Shown: positions 44,613 to 53,841, counted from the stretch's first letter. The stretch: 64,000 bases of DNA from Pararobbsia silviterrae (GCF_003628125.1 NZ_RBZU01000017.1:1-64000); one strand, 5' to 3'. A program made the numbers and translations. Notes: a model not told the origin generated them from the letters alone.

Positions 44613-45383
44613 ATGAGCAACCTTCACGAACAAACCGTTCTCAGCGTGCATCACTGGACTGACACGCTGTTCAGCTTTACCTGCACACGTGACGCCTCGT
44701 TCCGCTTCGAGAATGGCCAGTTCACGATGGTCGGCCTCGAAGTCGACGGCAAGCCGCTGCTGCGCGCCTACAGTATCGCGAGCGCGAACTACGAGGAAAA
44801 CCTCGAGTTCCTGTCGATCAAGGTGCCCGACGGCCCGCTGACCTCGCGCCTCCAGCATCTGAAGGAAGGCGACAAGGTCTTTATCGGCAAGAAGCCCGTC
44901 GGCACGCTCGTCGTCGACAACCTGCTGCCGGGCAAGAACCTCTGGCTGCTCTCGACGGGCACGGGGCTCGCGCCGTTCATGAGCATCATCAAGGACCCCG
45001 AGGTCTACGACCGCTACGAGCGCGTGATCCTCACGCACACGTGCCGTTTCGTCGATGAACTCGCGTACAAGGAATTCATCACCGAGCATCTGCCCGCGCA
45101 CGAGCATATCGGCGAGCTGATCCGCGAAAAACTCGTCTACTACCCGACGGTCACGCGCGAGAGCTTCCAGACGCGCGGCCGCATCACCGACCTGATCCAG
45201 ACCGGCAAGGTCTTCGAGGATCTCAACCTGCCGCCGTTCTCGCTCGAAGACGACCGCATGATGCTCTGCGGCAGCCCGCACATGCTCAAGGACACGCGCG
45301 AACTCCTGGCCAATATGGGTCTCGAGGAAGGCAGCAACAACGCGCCCGGTCACTACGTCGTGGAAAAAGCCTTCGTCGGCTGA
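44613..45383 (+). CDS. fpr: ferredoxin/flavodoxin-NADP+ reductase
   Basis: A 256-residue single-chain FAD enzyme that exchanges electrons between NADP(H) and ferredoxin or flavodoxin in the cytoplasm. FAD-binding RAYSIASANYEE is near residue 50, NADP-binding STGTGLAPFMS is near residue 112, then MLCGSPHML and the C-terminal YVVEKAFVG with the terminal aromatic segment of the bacterial Fpr subgroup. Length fits the family. It stands alone, followed by a strong terminator. Its position beside flagellar glycosylation genes appears to be coincidental. Confidence 0.94.
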   Translation: MSNLHEQTVLSVHHWTDTLFSFTCTRDASFRFENGQFTMVGLEVDGKPLLRAYSIASANYEENLEFLSIKVPDGPLTSRLQHLKEGDKVFIGKKPVGTLVVDNLLPGKNLWLLSTGTGLAPFMSIIKDPEVYDRYERVILTHTCRFVDELAYKEFITEHLPAHEHIGELIREKLVYYPTVTRESFQTRGRITDLIQTGKVFEDLNLPPFSLEDDRMMLCGSPHMLKDTRELLANMGLEEGSNNAPGHYVVEKAFVG

Positions 45384-45428
45384 TCGTTTTACACGCACGG
45401 CGCAGTCCCGCGTAGACGGGACGCAACA

Positions 45429-45467
45429 ATCCCCTCAAGGAAATCGATTCCTGAGGGGATTTTTTTA
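45429..45467 (+). terminator. Rho-independent terminator of fpr
   Basis: ATCCCCTC-(A)-AGGAA pairs with TTCCT-GAGGGGAT (13 bp with one bulge, 5-nt loop) and is followed by seven T. It lies about 45 bp after the fpr stop. Confidence 0.9.
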
Positions 45468-46028
45468 TTCCGATTCGACATACATGCCATTCATCCTCGT
45501 GGACGTCCCGCACGCGGTCAGGCACACGCGATGCACGCGCTTAATCGTGTGTCGACGCACGTCGACGTGCACCGCTCGAATCTGTGCAACAACGCAACAA
45601 CTTGCATTTTTCAACCAATTTAGAGGGGTTTACCTAAAAATAGTTGGAATTTTTGAGACGGGCCACTTTTTTGAGCACTCAGAAAACAGGTCACCGGGCC
45701 GTCGAGCGCCGCAAAGTGTTTCGTACTCGCGGACAATCTGTTACACGTCGTGTCAGAATTTTTTACCCAGAAAATAGGCAGTTTCGAGACGTCGGCCGTA
45801 TCAATCGAAGCCCTCGAAAGCGCGCCTTTTTCGCGGCGCAAGGCGCCAGGCCCCTTTCAGGACAGGCGTTTTCCATTACCATGCGCGCTGCTCTGAAATT
45901 TCTGCCTGACGAGACAGCGCGTATTTACCAAGTTGTTACCGAATGTAAATTCAGTTACATTGCCCCGTAACAGTTTCGCAATACGCTTGATCTGCCCAGT
46001 CGTCAGACATCCAATCGGTGAATCGAAC
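45468..46028. promoter_or_regulatory. AT-rich upstream region of the two-component system
   Basis: Some 560 bp of clearly AT-richer DNA precedes the histidine kinase gene. Short frames exist but have no ribosome sites or homology. It contains the palindrome at 45942-45961 and several GTTAC/GTAAC words (45935, 45956, 45966) within 35 bp. It may be an A/T-rich control region bound by nucleoid proteins. No certain promoter pair found. Confidence 0.4.
45942..45961. promoter_or_regulatory. palindrome AATGTAA-N6-TTACATT upstream of the kinase gene
   Basis: A perfect 7-bp inverted repeat with a 6-bp centre lies 68 bp before the kinase start. It looks like a dimer operator. The half-sites resemble those of TyrR but the spacing differs by two bases, so no regulator is assigned. 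Confidence 0.4.
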
Positions 46029-46910
46029 ATGCAGTTCCACGCAGATTCCTTGTCAATGCTGGCCTCGACGTCGCCGGGACATGTTTACCTGCCCGAAGAC
46101 GCTGTCGTGCGCGACGTGTCGATCTCGGTTCCACCGACGGGGCATGTCCAGCCCGGCTGGGGCCATGGCGTCACGGCGAATCAGGAACTCCTCGCGGCGC
46201 GCGCTGAAATCGAACGTTTGAATGCGCGCGTACGCGAACTCGCGACCGATCTGGTCCGCGCGCAGGAAGCCGAACGCGCGCGACTCGCGCGTGAACTGCA
46301 TGACGGGCTCGGCGCCCAGTTGACCGCGTCGCGCTTCGCGCTCGCGCGCATCGAGACCTGGCTGCCGATGAATGCAGCCGAGGCGTGTCACGAGGCGCTT
46401 GCGACAGCGAACACCGCGCTCGACCAACTTTGCGAAACAAGCCATCGCCTCGTCGAGGAAGGCCATGCGCCGGCGCTCGACGACGGCCTCGCGGCCACGC
46501 TCAAGCGCTGGATCGGCGATTTCGGCGACACGACGCACTTGCTGACGACTTTCGAGCTGATCGCCGACACGCCGATGTTGCGCGAACGGCTCGCGACCAT
46601 ACAAAACGACGGGGCCAATACCGTCTTCCGGATCGTCCAGGAATCGCTCAACAACGCCGCGAAGCATGCGGCGGCGCAAGGTGTCGAGGTCACCCTCGTC
46701 GCCGAGCGGCGTTTCCTTACGGTCACGATCAAGGACGACGGCCGCGGACTCGCCCGCGGCGCGCGCGCCAAGGCCAACCGGTTCGGTCTGGCTGGAATGC
46801 GCGCGCGCTGCGAGGCGTTTGGCGGCACGCTGAAGGTGGTTTCACAAGCGGGACAAGGCACGCAGATCCGCGCCAGACTCCCGTGGGACACGCTTTGCAC
46901 GGCGCGCTGA
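46029..46910 (+). CDS. soluble NarX-type sensor histidine kinase
   Basis: A 293-residue histidine kinase without membrane helices. Residues 1-50 are of no recognised type, residues 50-85 are coiled coil, and the HisKA_3 dimerisation helix has the phospho-site His91 in ERARLARELHDGLGAQLTASR-like context. The ATPase domain follows, with NTVFRIVQESLNNAAKHA (N box) and DDGRGLARG and GLAGMRARCE (G boxes). Such kinases pair with NarL-type regulators, and one is encoded 76 bp downstream. The start at MQFHADSLSM is chosen as the first Met after the AT-rich region. The signal is unknown and must be cytoplasmic. Confidence 0.87.
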   Translation: MQFHADSLSMLASTSPGHVYLPEDAVVRDVSISVPPTGHVQPGWGHGVTANQELLAARAEIERLNARVRELATDLVRAQEAERARLARELHDGLGAQLTASRFALARIETWLPMNAAEACHEALATANTALDQLCETSHRLVEEGHAPALDDGLAATLKRWIGDFGDTTHLLTTFELIADTPMLRERLATIQNDGANTVFRIVQESLNNAAKHAAAQGVEVTLVAERRFLTVTIKDDGRGLARGARAKANRFGLAGMRARCEAFGGTLKVVSQAGQGTQIRARLPWDTLCTAR

Positions 46911-46986
46911 GACGCGCCGCGAGATAAAAGACGCCAACGCGTCACGACACGCTGCACCCAGACCAACGCTTTTGAATTCAGCCACC

Positions 46987-47640
46987 ATGACGTTACGCAT
47001 TCTGCTCGTCGACGACCACGCGATCGTGCGTCAGGGCGTCAAGCAGTTGCTGCTCGACAAGGGCATTGCAACTGACGTCTCCGAGGCTGAGACCGGCGCC
47101 GAGGCCCTTGCTCAGATCGATCGGGCATTTTGGGACATCGTGCTCCTCGACATCTCGCTGCCCGACATGAACGGCATCGAGGTGCTCAAGCGGCTGCGCC
47201 GCAAGGCGCCGCGCGTGCCGGTGCTCATGTTCAGCATGTACCGCGAGGACCAGTACGCGGTGCGCGCGCTCAAGGCCGGCGCCGCCGGTTACCTGAGCAA
47301 GACGTCGAACGCCGTGGAAATGATCGGCGCGGTCCGGCAGGTCGCGGCGGGCCGCAAGTACGTATCGGTCCAGATGGCCGAGGCGCTCGCCGATTACGTC
47401 TCGCTCGACGGCGACCAGCTCCCGCACGAACGCCTGTCCGACCGCGAATACCAGACGCTGTGCATGCTCGGCTCGGGCAAACGGCTCACGGACATCGCGC
47501 TCGCGCTCTCGCTGTCGGTCAAGACCGTCAGCGTCTATCGCTCGCGGCTGCTCGAGAAGATGGGTCTCTCGAACAACGCCGAACTCACGTACTACGTGAT
47601 GAGCAACAACCTCATCGACGTCGGCTCGGCCGCCGCCTGA
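46987..47640 (+). CDS. NarL/FixJ-family response regulator
   Basis: A 217-residue response regulator. The receiver domain has the acidic pair in LLVDDHAIVRQG (Asp9-Asp10), phospho-acceptor Asp55 in VLLDISLPDMNG and the switch Lys in AAGYLSKTSN. The C-terminal LuxR-type helix-turn-helix has LSDREYQTLCMLGSGKRLTDIALALSLSVKTVSVYRSRLLEKMG split over the recognition helix. It forms a pair with the upstream kinase. The location just before fliC suggests control of flagellar or surface genes, but there is no direct evidence. The ATG at 46987 is preferred over a TTG at 46972. Confidence 0.9.
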   Translation: MTLRILLVDDHAIVRQGVKQLLLDKGIATDVSEAETGAEALAQIDRAFWDIVLLDISLPDMNGIEVLKRLRRKAPRVPVLMFSMYREDQYAVRALKAGAAGYLSKTSNAVEMIGAVRQVAAGRKYVSVQMAEALADYVSLDGDQLPHERLSDREYQTLCMLGSGKRLTDIALALSLSVKTVSVYRSRLLEKMGLSNNAELTYYVMSNNLIDVGSAAA

Positions 47641-48083
47641 CACACCGCTCGCTTGAATCTCGCTTGAAAGCGCTGACATCCGGCCGGCACGTCCGATTGC
47701 CGGCTTCAGGTCCGCGCGTCCGATAGCCGGACGACCGCCGAGCGGCAATCGAACGCTCGGATCGCGCACGATCGTGCGCTTGCTCGCCCCCCGGCCTCAT
47801 CCTCCCCTTCATCTGCCCCCTCATTTGCCTTATTTCGCGGCACTTTTCCGCCTGATCTTGATTACAGACGCCGAAATAAATCGCTCACGCAGACGGCACG
47901 AGTAACATTTTTTTACACCTGCACTTCATCCCGTAAGCGTGTTCTCCGCGTCGCGCGAGAAATCCCCGAAACCCCCAGCCATCGGGCGCGAGCGACGGAT
48001 GATCGAATTCGCGAAATCGGGCGCGAACGGGTCGCGGCGACCCATTTTCCCGTGCCCTGCCCCCCTCGCCCTCGACCCCACCC
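47641..48083. other. 443-bp spacer before the fliC promoter
   Basis: No gene is supported. The spacer ends in the sigma-28 promoter of fliC. The part around 47860-47920 is AT-richer. No terminator for the response-regulator gene was recognised. Confidence 0.4.
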
Positions 48084-48110
48084 TAAAGCTTTGCAAGGAC
48101 CCTCCGATAA
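48084..48110 (+). promoter_or_regulatory. sigma-28 (FliA) promoter of fliC
   Basis: TAAA at 48084-48087, 15 bp, then TCCGATAA at 48103-48110: this matches the flagellar class III consensus TAAA-N15-GCCGATAA with only one mismatch. It lies 98 bp before the flagellin start, leaving a long leader that contains a small hairpin (GGTGTG/CACACC near 48164-48182) with a second GCCGATAA word in its loop. Confidence 0.88.
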
Positions 48111-48207
48111 CCCAATCAACGGCGGCTAAGCAGTACGTCATCAAATCAGAGCCTCGTTACGGCAGGTGTGCCGATAACACACCACTCTTGGAAAACGGAG
48201 TGCTTCA

Positions 48208-49914
48208 ATGTCCTCGATCATCAACACCAACATCCTGTCGCAGATCGCTCAGAACAATCTGCAGAACACGCAGTCCAGCCTGACGTCGGCTGTGACTGAC
48301 CTGTCCTCGGGTCTGAAGATCAACAGCGCGGCGGATGATGCTGCAGGCCTCGCGATTTCGGATCGCATGACCTCGCAGATCAACGGTCTGACGGCTGCGC
48401 AACAAAACGCGACCGACGGTATCGCACTGGCGCAGACCGCCGGTTCGGCACTGACGCAAATCACGGCCAACCTGCAACGTATCCGCGAACTGGCCGTGCA
48501 AGCGTCGAACTCGACGTACTCGGCAAGCGACCGCGAGTCGATGAACGAAGAAGTGCAACAGCGCCTCTCGGAAATCAACCGTATCGCTTCGCAAACGCAA
48601 TACAACGGCCTGAACCTGCTCGACGGCTCGTTCGGCGTCGCAAGCTTCCAGGTCGGTGCGAACGCAGGTCAGACGATCAGCGTCGATCTGTCGAGCAGCA
48701 TGAAGACGTCGCAGATCGGTCAAACGTCGGAAACGACGCTCCAGATCGGCGCCGGCACGGACCAAAACCTGTCGTCGGGTTCGCTCGCGATCCAGCTCGG
48801 TTCGGGCACGACGGTGGCAATCGGTTCGGCAACGTCGGGCGCCGACGAAGGCCAATCGGCTGACTCGGCTTACGCCGCAGCCGCAGCGATCTCGGGTTCG
48901 GACATCTCGGGCCTGAGCGTCACGGCAACGAACACGCAGAACGTCACGGTCGCGACCTCGGTTGCCGCCGCCACGACGATCAGCGTCAACGGCACGGAAG
49001 TCTACGAAGCCGGCGCGGGCAGCCTGTCGATCGGTGACCTGATCAACGGCATCAACGCACAATCGTCGACGACCGGCGTGACGGCAACGGAAAACGCCGA
49101 CGGCACGCTGTCGCTGACCGCTGCGGACGGCCGCAACATCGCCCTGACGGACTCGGCAAGCCAAGGCGCGCTGACGACGAACCAAGGCGCGGTCACGAGC
49201 TCGAGCCAAACGCTCTACGGTACGGTCACCCTGTCGTCGAGCAGCGTCATCGGTCTGTCGGGTTCGGATGCAACGAGCCTGTCGGTTGGCACGAACCTCC
49301 AAAGCACGGGCCGCGCAGTTGATTCGTCGACGTCGCTCAGCGGCACGACGGCAACGAGCTTCACGCTGAACGGCACGGTCGTCACGACGGGCACGACGTG
49401 GAATGCAGCGGACCTCGCCGCCGCGATCAACGCAGCGCACATCTCGAACGTCGTCGCATCGGCGGACTCGAGCGGCCACCTCCAGCTCGAATCGTTCTCG
49501 AACGCCGGCATCACGCTGACGGGTTCGAGCCCGGTCGTGTCGGATTCGGGTCTGTCGGGCTCGCAAACGACGATCTACACGGCAAGCACCGCGAACAGCA
49601 GCCTCGCGACGGCAGACGTGTTGACCGTGGCGGACGCTCAGCAAACCCTGCTCGCAGTGGACTCGGCACTCGACGAAGTCGACAGCCTGCAAGGTGAACT
49701 CGGCGCAGTGCAAAACCGCTTCTCGTCGACGATCACGAACATCCAGTCGGCGACGCAGAACGCGCAGAGTGCACAGTCCGACATTCAGGATGCGGACTAC
49801 GCGGCCGAAGCATCGGATCTGTCGCGAGCGCAGGTGCTGCAACAAGCGGGTACGGCGATGGTCGCGCAAGCGAACTCGCTCCCGCAAAACGTGCTGAAGC
49901 TCCTCCAGCAGTAA
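48208..49914 (+). CDS. fliC: flagellin
   Basis: A 568-residue flagellin, the subunit of the filament. The N-terminal D0/D1 region ([67 protein letters not shown]) and the C-terminal D1/D0 region ([20 protein letters not shown], ending [11 protein letters not shown]) are standard. The middle (residues about 170-480) is a Ser/Thr/Ala-rich D2/D3 insert that is surface exposed. The protein is larger than the roughly 380-residue flagellins common in Burkholderia. Ribosome site GGAG, sigma-28 promoter upstream. The Ser/Thr-rich middle is the natural target of the TPR-glycosyltransferases encoded nearby (inference). Confidence 0.97.
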   Translation: MSSIINTNILSQIAQNNLQNTQSSLTSAVTDLSSGLKINSAADDAAGLAISDRMTSQINGLTAAQQNATDGIALAQTAGSALTQITANLQRIRELAVQASNSTYSASDRESMNEEVQQRLSEINRIASQTQYNGLNLLDGSFGVASFQVGANAGQTISVDLSSSMKTSQIGQTSETTLQIGAGTDQNLSSGSLAIQLGSGTTVAIGSATSGADEGQSADSAYAAAAAISGSDISGLSVTATNTQNVTVATSVAAATTISVNGTEVYEAGAGSLSIGDLINGINAQSSTTGVTATENADGTLSLTAADGRNIALTDSASQGALTTNQGAVTSSSQTLYGTVTLSSSSVIGLSGSDATSLSVGTNLQSTGRAVDSSTSLSGTTATSFTLNGTVVTTGTTWNAADLAAAINAAHISNVVASADSSGHLQLESFSNAGITLTGSSPVVSDSGLSGSQTTIYTASTANSSLATADVLTVADAQQTLLAVDSALDEVDSLQGELGAVQNRFSSTITNIQSATQNAQSAQSDIQDADYAAEASDLSRAQVLQQAGTAMVAQANSLPQNVLKLLQQ

Positions 49915-50166
49915 GGAGGCAGGCGGGTTCGCGGCGGCGCCGGCATGATCGGGCGGCGCCGCGGTCCCGACCGACGCATCATGCCCGCCCGGCAGGTCCG
50001 CGCTACCCGCGCAAGGCCCGTCGGGCGCTTGTACGAAGGCTGCAGGAATGCGGCAAGCAGTATCGAAGCGGTACGGTTTGACGCGTTACGAATACAGGCA
50101 GGGCACGCAGCAAGGATTAGCAACAAGGATTAACAAGCAGTGAAAATAGCAGGCATCGTTTGGACA
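49915..50166. other. spacer after fliC
   Basis: No gene is supported in this stretch, which ends in the fliC terminator at 50167. GC content is typical of the region, and the short frames here lack homology. Confidence 0.4.
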
Positions 50167-50205
50167 GTCGGCATCGCGGAACACGAGCATGCCGGCCGTT
50201 TTTTT
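50167..50205 (+). terminator. Rho-independent terminator downstream of fliC
   Basis: GTCGGCAT (50167-50174) pairs with ATGCCGGC (50189-50196), one G-U, and is followed by CG and seven T. It lies about 250 bp past the fliC stop and before the flaG promoter candidate. Confidence 0.75.
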
Positions 50206-50222
50206 CAGGCGATGCGAGTCCG

Positions 50223-50249
50223 TAACGAAATGATCGAATCTACCGATCG
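50223..50249 (+). promoter_or_regulatory. candidate sigma-28 promoter for flaG-fliD
   Basis: TAAC at 50223, 15 bp, then ACCGATCG ending at 50249: this has the right spacing for a sigma-28 promoter but only partial agreement in both boxes. It lies 60 bp before flaG, where a class III promoter is expected. Confidence 0.5.
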
Positions 50250-50308
50250 CGGGTATCGCAGACGACACCGCGCGACGTCATTTCGATTCGGTCTCCCAGG
50301 GGAATGAC

Positions 50309-50722
50309 ATGGACGTATCGGCAACCGCAGGCGCCAGTTCCGTCGATCCGAAAGTCGCCGCCCAGTTCGGCAGCGGCACGGATTCGGTTCAGGCATACGA
50401 CGAACGCGAAAGCAAGTCGCAGGACGATGCGGTGACGCTCTCGGGCGCCGCCGCCGCGATGAACGCCCAGGTCATCCAGCAACCCCTGCCGGTCAGCCAG
50501 GCCAACTCGACCCAGCAGGCCGTGACCGAAATCAATGCCGCACTCAAGCGTTTCGACACGACGCTCGAGTTCACGGTCGATCCGTCGACGCTCACGCGCG
50601 TGGTCAAGGTCGTCGATACCGACACCGGGCAGACCGTGCGCCAGATGCCGAGCGAAGACGCGATCCTGGCCGCGCAGAAACTCGCCGAGCAGAAAGGCCT
50701 GCTGATCGGCGAGAAGGTATAA
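50309..50722 (+). CDS. flaG: FlaG family protein
   Basis: A 137-residue FlaG protein. The first 75 residues are low-complexity, and the FlaG domain follows (AVTEINAALKRFDTTLEFTVDPSTLTRVVKVVD in the family, ending RQMPSEDAILAAQKLAEQKGLLIGEKV). FlaG influences filament length in several polar flagellates, but its mechanism is unclear. It lies between fliC and fliD, the usual place. Confidence 0.92.
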   Translation: MDVSATAGASSVDPKVAAQFGSGTDSVQAYDERESKSQDDAVTLSGAAAAMNAQVIQQPLPVSQANSTQQAVTEINAALKRFDTTLEFTVDPSTLTRVVKVVDTDTGQTVRQMPSEDAILAAQKLAEQKGLLIGEKV

Positions 50723-50805
50723 GGCCAATCAGCTTCGACTGCGGCCGGCCGGCAGGTCCGGCATGCCCGCGGTGCAACTGAATTTTTAGGAAAAGAGGTA
50801 AGCGC

Positions 50806-52962
50806 ATGACTTCCAGCGTCAGTTCTTCGACCACCAGCTCGACGAGCACGGGCAAAACGACTTCCGCCGCGGAAATTCTCGCGGAAGCGAAAGCCGCCGC
50901 TCAGGCCGCGGCCCAGACCATCATCTCGGGCTCCGGCATCGGCTCGAGCATGAATCTGTCTTCGCTGATGAGCGGCCTGATGTCGGTCGAAAGCGTGCCT
51001 CTGCTCCAGCTCGAGGCGCAAGCCGCCGACGTCGACTCGCAGATCTCCGCGTTCGGTACGCTGTCGAGCGCGTTCAGCACGTTCGAAGATTCGATCTCCG
51101 AACTCACGTATTCGTCGAGCTTCAACACGCTCTCCGCCGCGACGAGCGACGAAACGGTGGCGTCGGCCGCGATCAACCCGGGCGCGACCGCGGGCTCGTA
51201 CACGGTCAACATCACGCAGCTCGCGCAGTCGGAATCGCTGCTCGCGACGGGCGTGGCCAGCACCTCGACGCCGATCGGCACGGGCGCGACGACAACGCTG
51301 AACATCTCGCTCGGCACGACAACGACGACGACCAATAGCGACGGAACGACGTCGCAGAGCTTCACGGCAACGGCCGGCTCGACCGTCACGCCGATCACGA
51401 TCGACTCGTCCAACGACACGCTCGAAGGCATCCGGACCGCGATCAACGCGGCCAACATCGGCGTGACGGCGACGATCGTCAACGACGGCAGCGGCACACC
51501 GTATCGTCTCGCGATCACCTCGAACACGACCGGCGCCACGGAAGCGATCTCGATCTCGGTGGCCGGCGCGGGCGGCACGGGCACGGGCGATTCGACGCTC
51601 ACGAACATGTTCACGTACAACCCGGGCGGCACCGAAGACATGACGGAGACGTCGGTCGCGCAGAACGCGCAGATGACCGTCAACGGGACGCCGATCCAGA
51701 GCGCGACGAACACGGCCGACAACTCGTATCCGGGTCTCTCGATCGCGCTGATGGGCGTGGGCACCGCGACGATCACGGTCGGCACCGCGACGGGCACCCT
51801 CGAAGGGCTCGTCGACAACTTCGTGACCGCCTATAACGCGATGCAGGCCGCGATCGCGCCGCTCACGCAGTTCGACGCGTCGGACTCCGACAACAACGGC
51901 CCGCTGATCGGCAACAGCACGGTCCAGCAGCTCACGAGCCAGATCCAGCAGATCGTCTCGGGCACGGTCGGCGGCTCGACGACCTATCAGCAGCTCGCCG
52001 ATATCGGCATCACGCTCGACGCGACGACCGGCGACCTCGACCTCGATTCGACGACGCTCGAGGACGCGCTCGCCTCGAACTCGGCAGCCTTCCAGGCCCT
52101 GTTCGGCACGATGGAATCGGCGACCGACCCGCTCGTGACCGCCGGCACGACGGGCACGACGACGCCGACGTCGGGCACCTACGCGATCAACGTCACGCAG
52201 GCCGCGACGCAGGGCGTGCTGACCGGCACGGCGTCGCCGGCCGTTCCGACGGCGGCGACGCAACTCTCGGTCAACCTCAACGGCACATTTGCAAGCGTCA
52301 CGGTGCCCGCCGGTTCGTATTCGTCACTCAGCGACTACGCGGCGGCGCTGCAGGCGGCGATCAACGGCAATTCGACGTATCAGAGCGACGGCTACGGCGT
52401 CACCGTGTCGGTCGATTCGACCGGCACCAACCTCGTCGTCACGTCGAACACCTACGGTTCGGACTCGACGGTCCAGATCTCCGGCACCGACGCGGCAACG
52501 CTGTTCGGTTCGACGACGAACACAGGCGTGGCCGGTACCGACATCCAGGGCTCGATCGGCGGCTATCCGGCGACGGGTTCGGGTCAGACGCTGACCGCGA
52601 GCGGCAATACGCCCGTTTCGGGCATCACGGTGACGGTTACGGGTTCGCAAACGGGTTCGCGCGGTACGGTCAGCTATTCGACGGGGATCGCGACGCAGCT
52701 CACGAACGTCATGAACGACGCGGTCGCCGTGCAGGGCACGGGCGACGCGACCGTCGACGGCGCAATCACGGGCGCGGTCGATACGCTCAAGGACCAGGTG
52801 TCGCAGATCGAGGACCAGGAGTCGACGCAGCAGTCGTATATCGACTCGGTCAGCGCGATCTACCAGGCCGAATTCACCGCGCTGCAGACGACGCTCGCGT
52901 CGATGTCGAGCATCAGTAGCTATCTGCAGGAAATCTTCAACCCGACGACGAGCAGCAGCTAA
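50806..52962 (+). CDS. fliD: flagellar filament cap protein FliD
   Basis: A 718-residue filament cap protein (HAP2) that folds incoming flagellin at the filament tip. The N-terminal domain has NLSSLMSGLMSVESVPLLQLEAQAADVDSQISAFGTLSSAFSTFEDSI in the usual position, then a long Thr/Ser/Gly-rich middle. The C-terminal domain has QLTNVMNDAV, the coiled coil QVSQIEDQESTQQSYIDSV and QAEFTALQTTLASMSSISSYL. It is longer than the 460-490 residues typical of enterics, in line with the large flagellin. Ribosome site AGGAAAAGAGG. It is followed by fliS. Confidence 0.96.
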   Translation: MTSSVSSSTTSSTSTGKTTSAAEILAEAKAAAQAAAQTIISGSGIGSSMNLSSLMSGLMSVESVPLLQLEAQAADVDSQISAFGTLSSAFSTFEDSISELTYSSSFNTLSAATSDETVASAAINPGATAGSYTVNITQLAQSESLLATGVASTSTPIGTGATTTLNISLGTTTTTTNSDGTTSQSFTATAGSTVTPITIDSSNDTLEGIRTAINAANIGVTATIVNDGSGTPYRLAITSNTTGATEAISISVAGAGGTGTGDSTLTNMFTYNPGGTEDMTETSVAQNAQMTVNGTPIQSATNTADNSYPGLSIALMGVGTATITVGTATGTLEGLVDNFVTAYNAMQAAIAPLTQFDASDSDNNGPLIGNSTVQQLTSQIQQIVSGTVGGSTTYQQLADIGITLDATTGDLDLDSTTLEDALASNSAAFQALFGTMESATDPLVTAGTTGTTTPTSGTYAINVTQAATQGVLTGTASPAVPTAATQLSVNLNGTFASVTVPAGSYSSLSDYAAALQAAINGNSTYQSDGYGVTVSVDSTGTNLVVTSNTYGSDSTVQISGTDAATLFGSTTNTGVAGTDIQGSIGGYPATGSGQTLTASGNTPVSGITVTVTGSQTGSRGTVSYSTGIATQLTNVMNDAVAVQGTGDATVDGAITGAVDTLKDQVSQIEDQESTQQSYIDSVSAIYQAEFTALQTTLASMSSISSYLQEIFNPTTSSS

Positions 52963-52969
52963 GCACCAC

Positions 52970-52993
52970 GCGGGCCGCCAGCCGGCGGTCCGC
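52970..52993 (+). other. 10-bp hairpin between fliD and fliS
   Basis: GCGGGCCGCC (52970-52979) pairs with 52984-52993 over a 4-nt loop, with one G-U pair. No U-tract follows, so it is likely a processing or stability element between fliD and fliS rather than a terminator. Confidence 0.5.
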
Positions 52994-53075
52994 ACGTCAA
53001 AGTCTCGGGCGGATCCGACGCATCGCACGCGCGGCGCGCGCGTCCGGCCGAGCACCCAGCAATACCAGGAGAGCC

Positions 53076-53495
53076 ATGATGTACGGACAATTCGGCGCGA
53101 GCGCCTATTCACAAGTCGGCGTGCAAACGAGTGTCGTCGACGCGAGCCCGCATCGCCTGATCGTGCTGCTGTATGAAGGTGCGCGCAAAGCGCTCGCGGT
53201 CGCGCGCATGGCGGTCCAGAGCAACGACATTCAGGGCAAGGGCAAGGCGATCTCGAAAGCGATCGGCATCATCGGCAGCGGTCTGCGCGACGTGCTCGAC
53301 CTCGAAGCCGGCGGCGAGATCGCGCAACGCCTCGACGCGTTGTACGCCTATATGAACCGGCGGCTTATGGAAGCCACGTTGCGTATGGACGACACGCTGA
53401 TCATCGAGGTCGACGCGCTGCTCGCAAACCTCGAAGATGCGTGGAAAGCGATCGGTCCCGAAGTCGCGCAACCGCTTACCGCCGCGGAAGTCTAG
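53076..53495 (+). CDS. fliS: flagellar export chaperone FliS
   Basis: A 139-residue four-helix chaperone that binds the C-terminus of flagellin and prevents its polymerisation in the cytoplasm. It has YSQVGVQTSVVDASPHRLIVLLYEGARKAL near the start and GLRDVLDLEAGGEIAQRLDALYAYMNRRLMEA in the middle, both usual positions. Two ATGs (53076 and 53079) are possible starts. It is followed by fliT after 4 bp. Confidence 0.96.
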   Translation: MMYGQFGASAYSQVGVQTSVVDASPHRLIVLLYEGARKALAVARMAVQSNDIQGKGKAISKAIGIIGSGLRDVLDLEAGGEIAQRLDALYAYMNRRLMEATLRMDDTLIIEVDALLANLEDAWKAIGPEVAQPLTAAEV

Positions 53496-53499
53496 CAAT

Positions 53500-53841
53500 A
53501 TGAATTCCAGTCTCGAACTGTTCTCGTACTACGAAGCCATCGCTGGCGTGACCGCGCGCATGCTCGACGCGGCACGCAAGGACGACTGGAATCAACTGTT
53601 CGAGTTGCAAAAGCAATATGAACGTCTCGTCGACGAGATCCGCCCGATCGACGCCCGCGTCGCGCTCGACGAAGCCGAACGCCAGCACAAGCACGAGCTG
53701 ATCCGCCAGATTCTCGACAACGACGCCGCCATCCGCGATCTCGCGAGTCCGCGCGTCGCGCGTCTGTCGGCGCTGCTCGTCAGCAATCGCCAGACGACCG
53801 CGCTGCGCGACATGTACGGACTGAACGCAGCACGCGGGTGA
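53500..53841 (+). CDS. fliT: flagellar protein FliT, FliD chaperone
   Basis: A 113-residue helical protein (LELFSYYEAIAGVTARMLDAARKDDW, then QKQYERLVDEIRPID and ELIRQILDNDAAIRDL). FliT binds FliD and, in enterics, the FlhDC master regulator. Start at MNSSLELFSY (53500), 4 bp after fliS. Its stop lies 7 bp before the next gene. Confidence 0.92.
   Translation: MNSSLELFSYYEAIAGVTARMLDAARKDDWNQLFELQKQYERLVDEIRPIDARVALDEAERQHKHELIRQILDNDAAIRDLASPRVARLSALLVSNRQTTALRDMYGLNAARG

Noticed and set aside
45942-45961. TyrR box
   Set aside because: Half-sites are similar (TGTAA/TTACA) but the centre is two bases too short, and no aromatic amino acid gene is nearby.
45484-45970. Two rightward frames of about 100 codons in the AT-rich region before the kinase gene
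   Set aside because: No ribosome site, no homology, and they overlap each other in different frames. The DNA looks like a control region.
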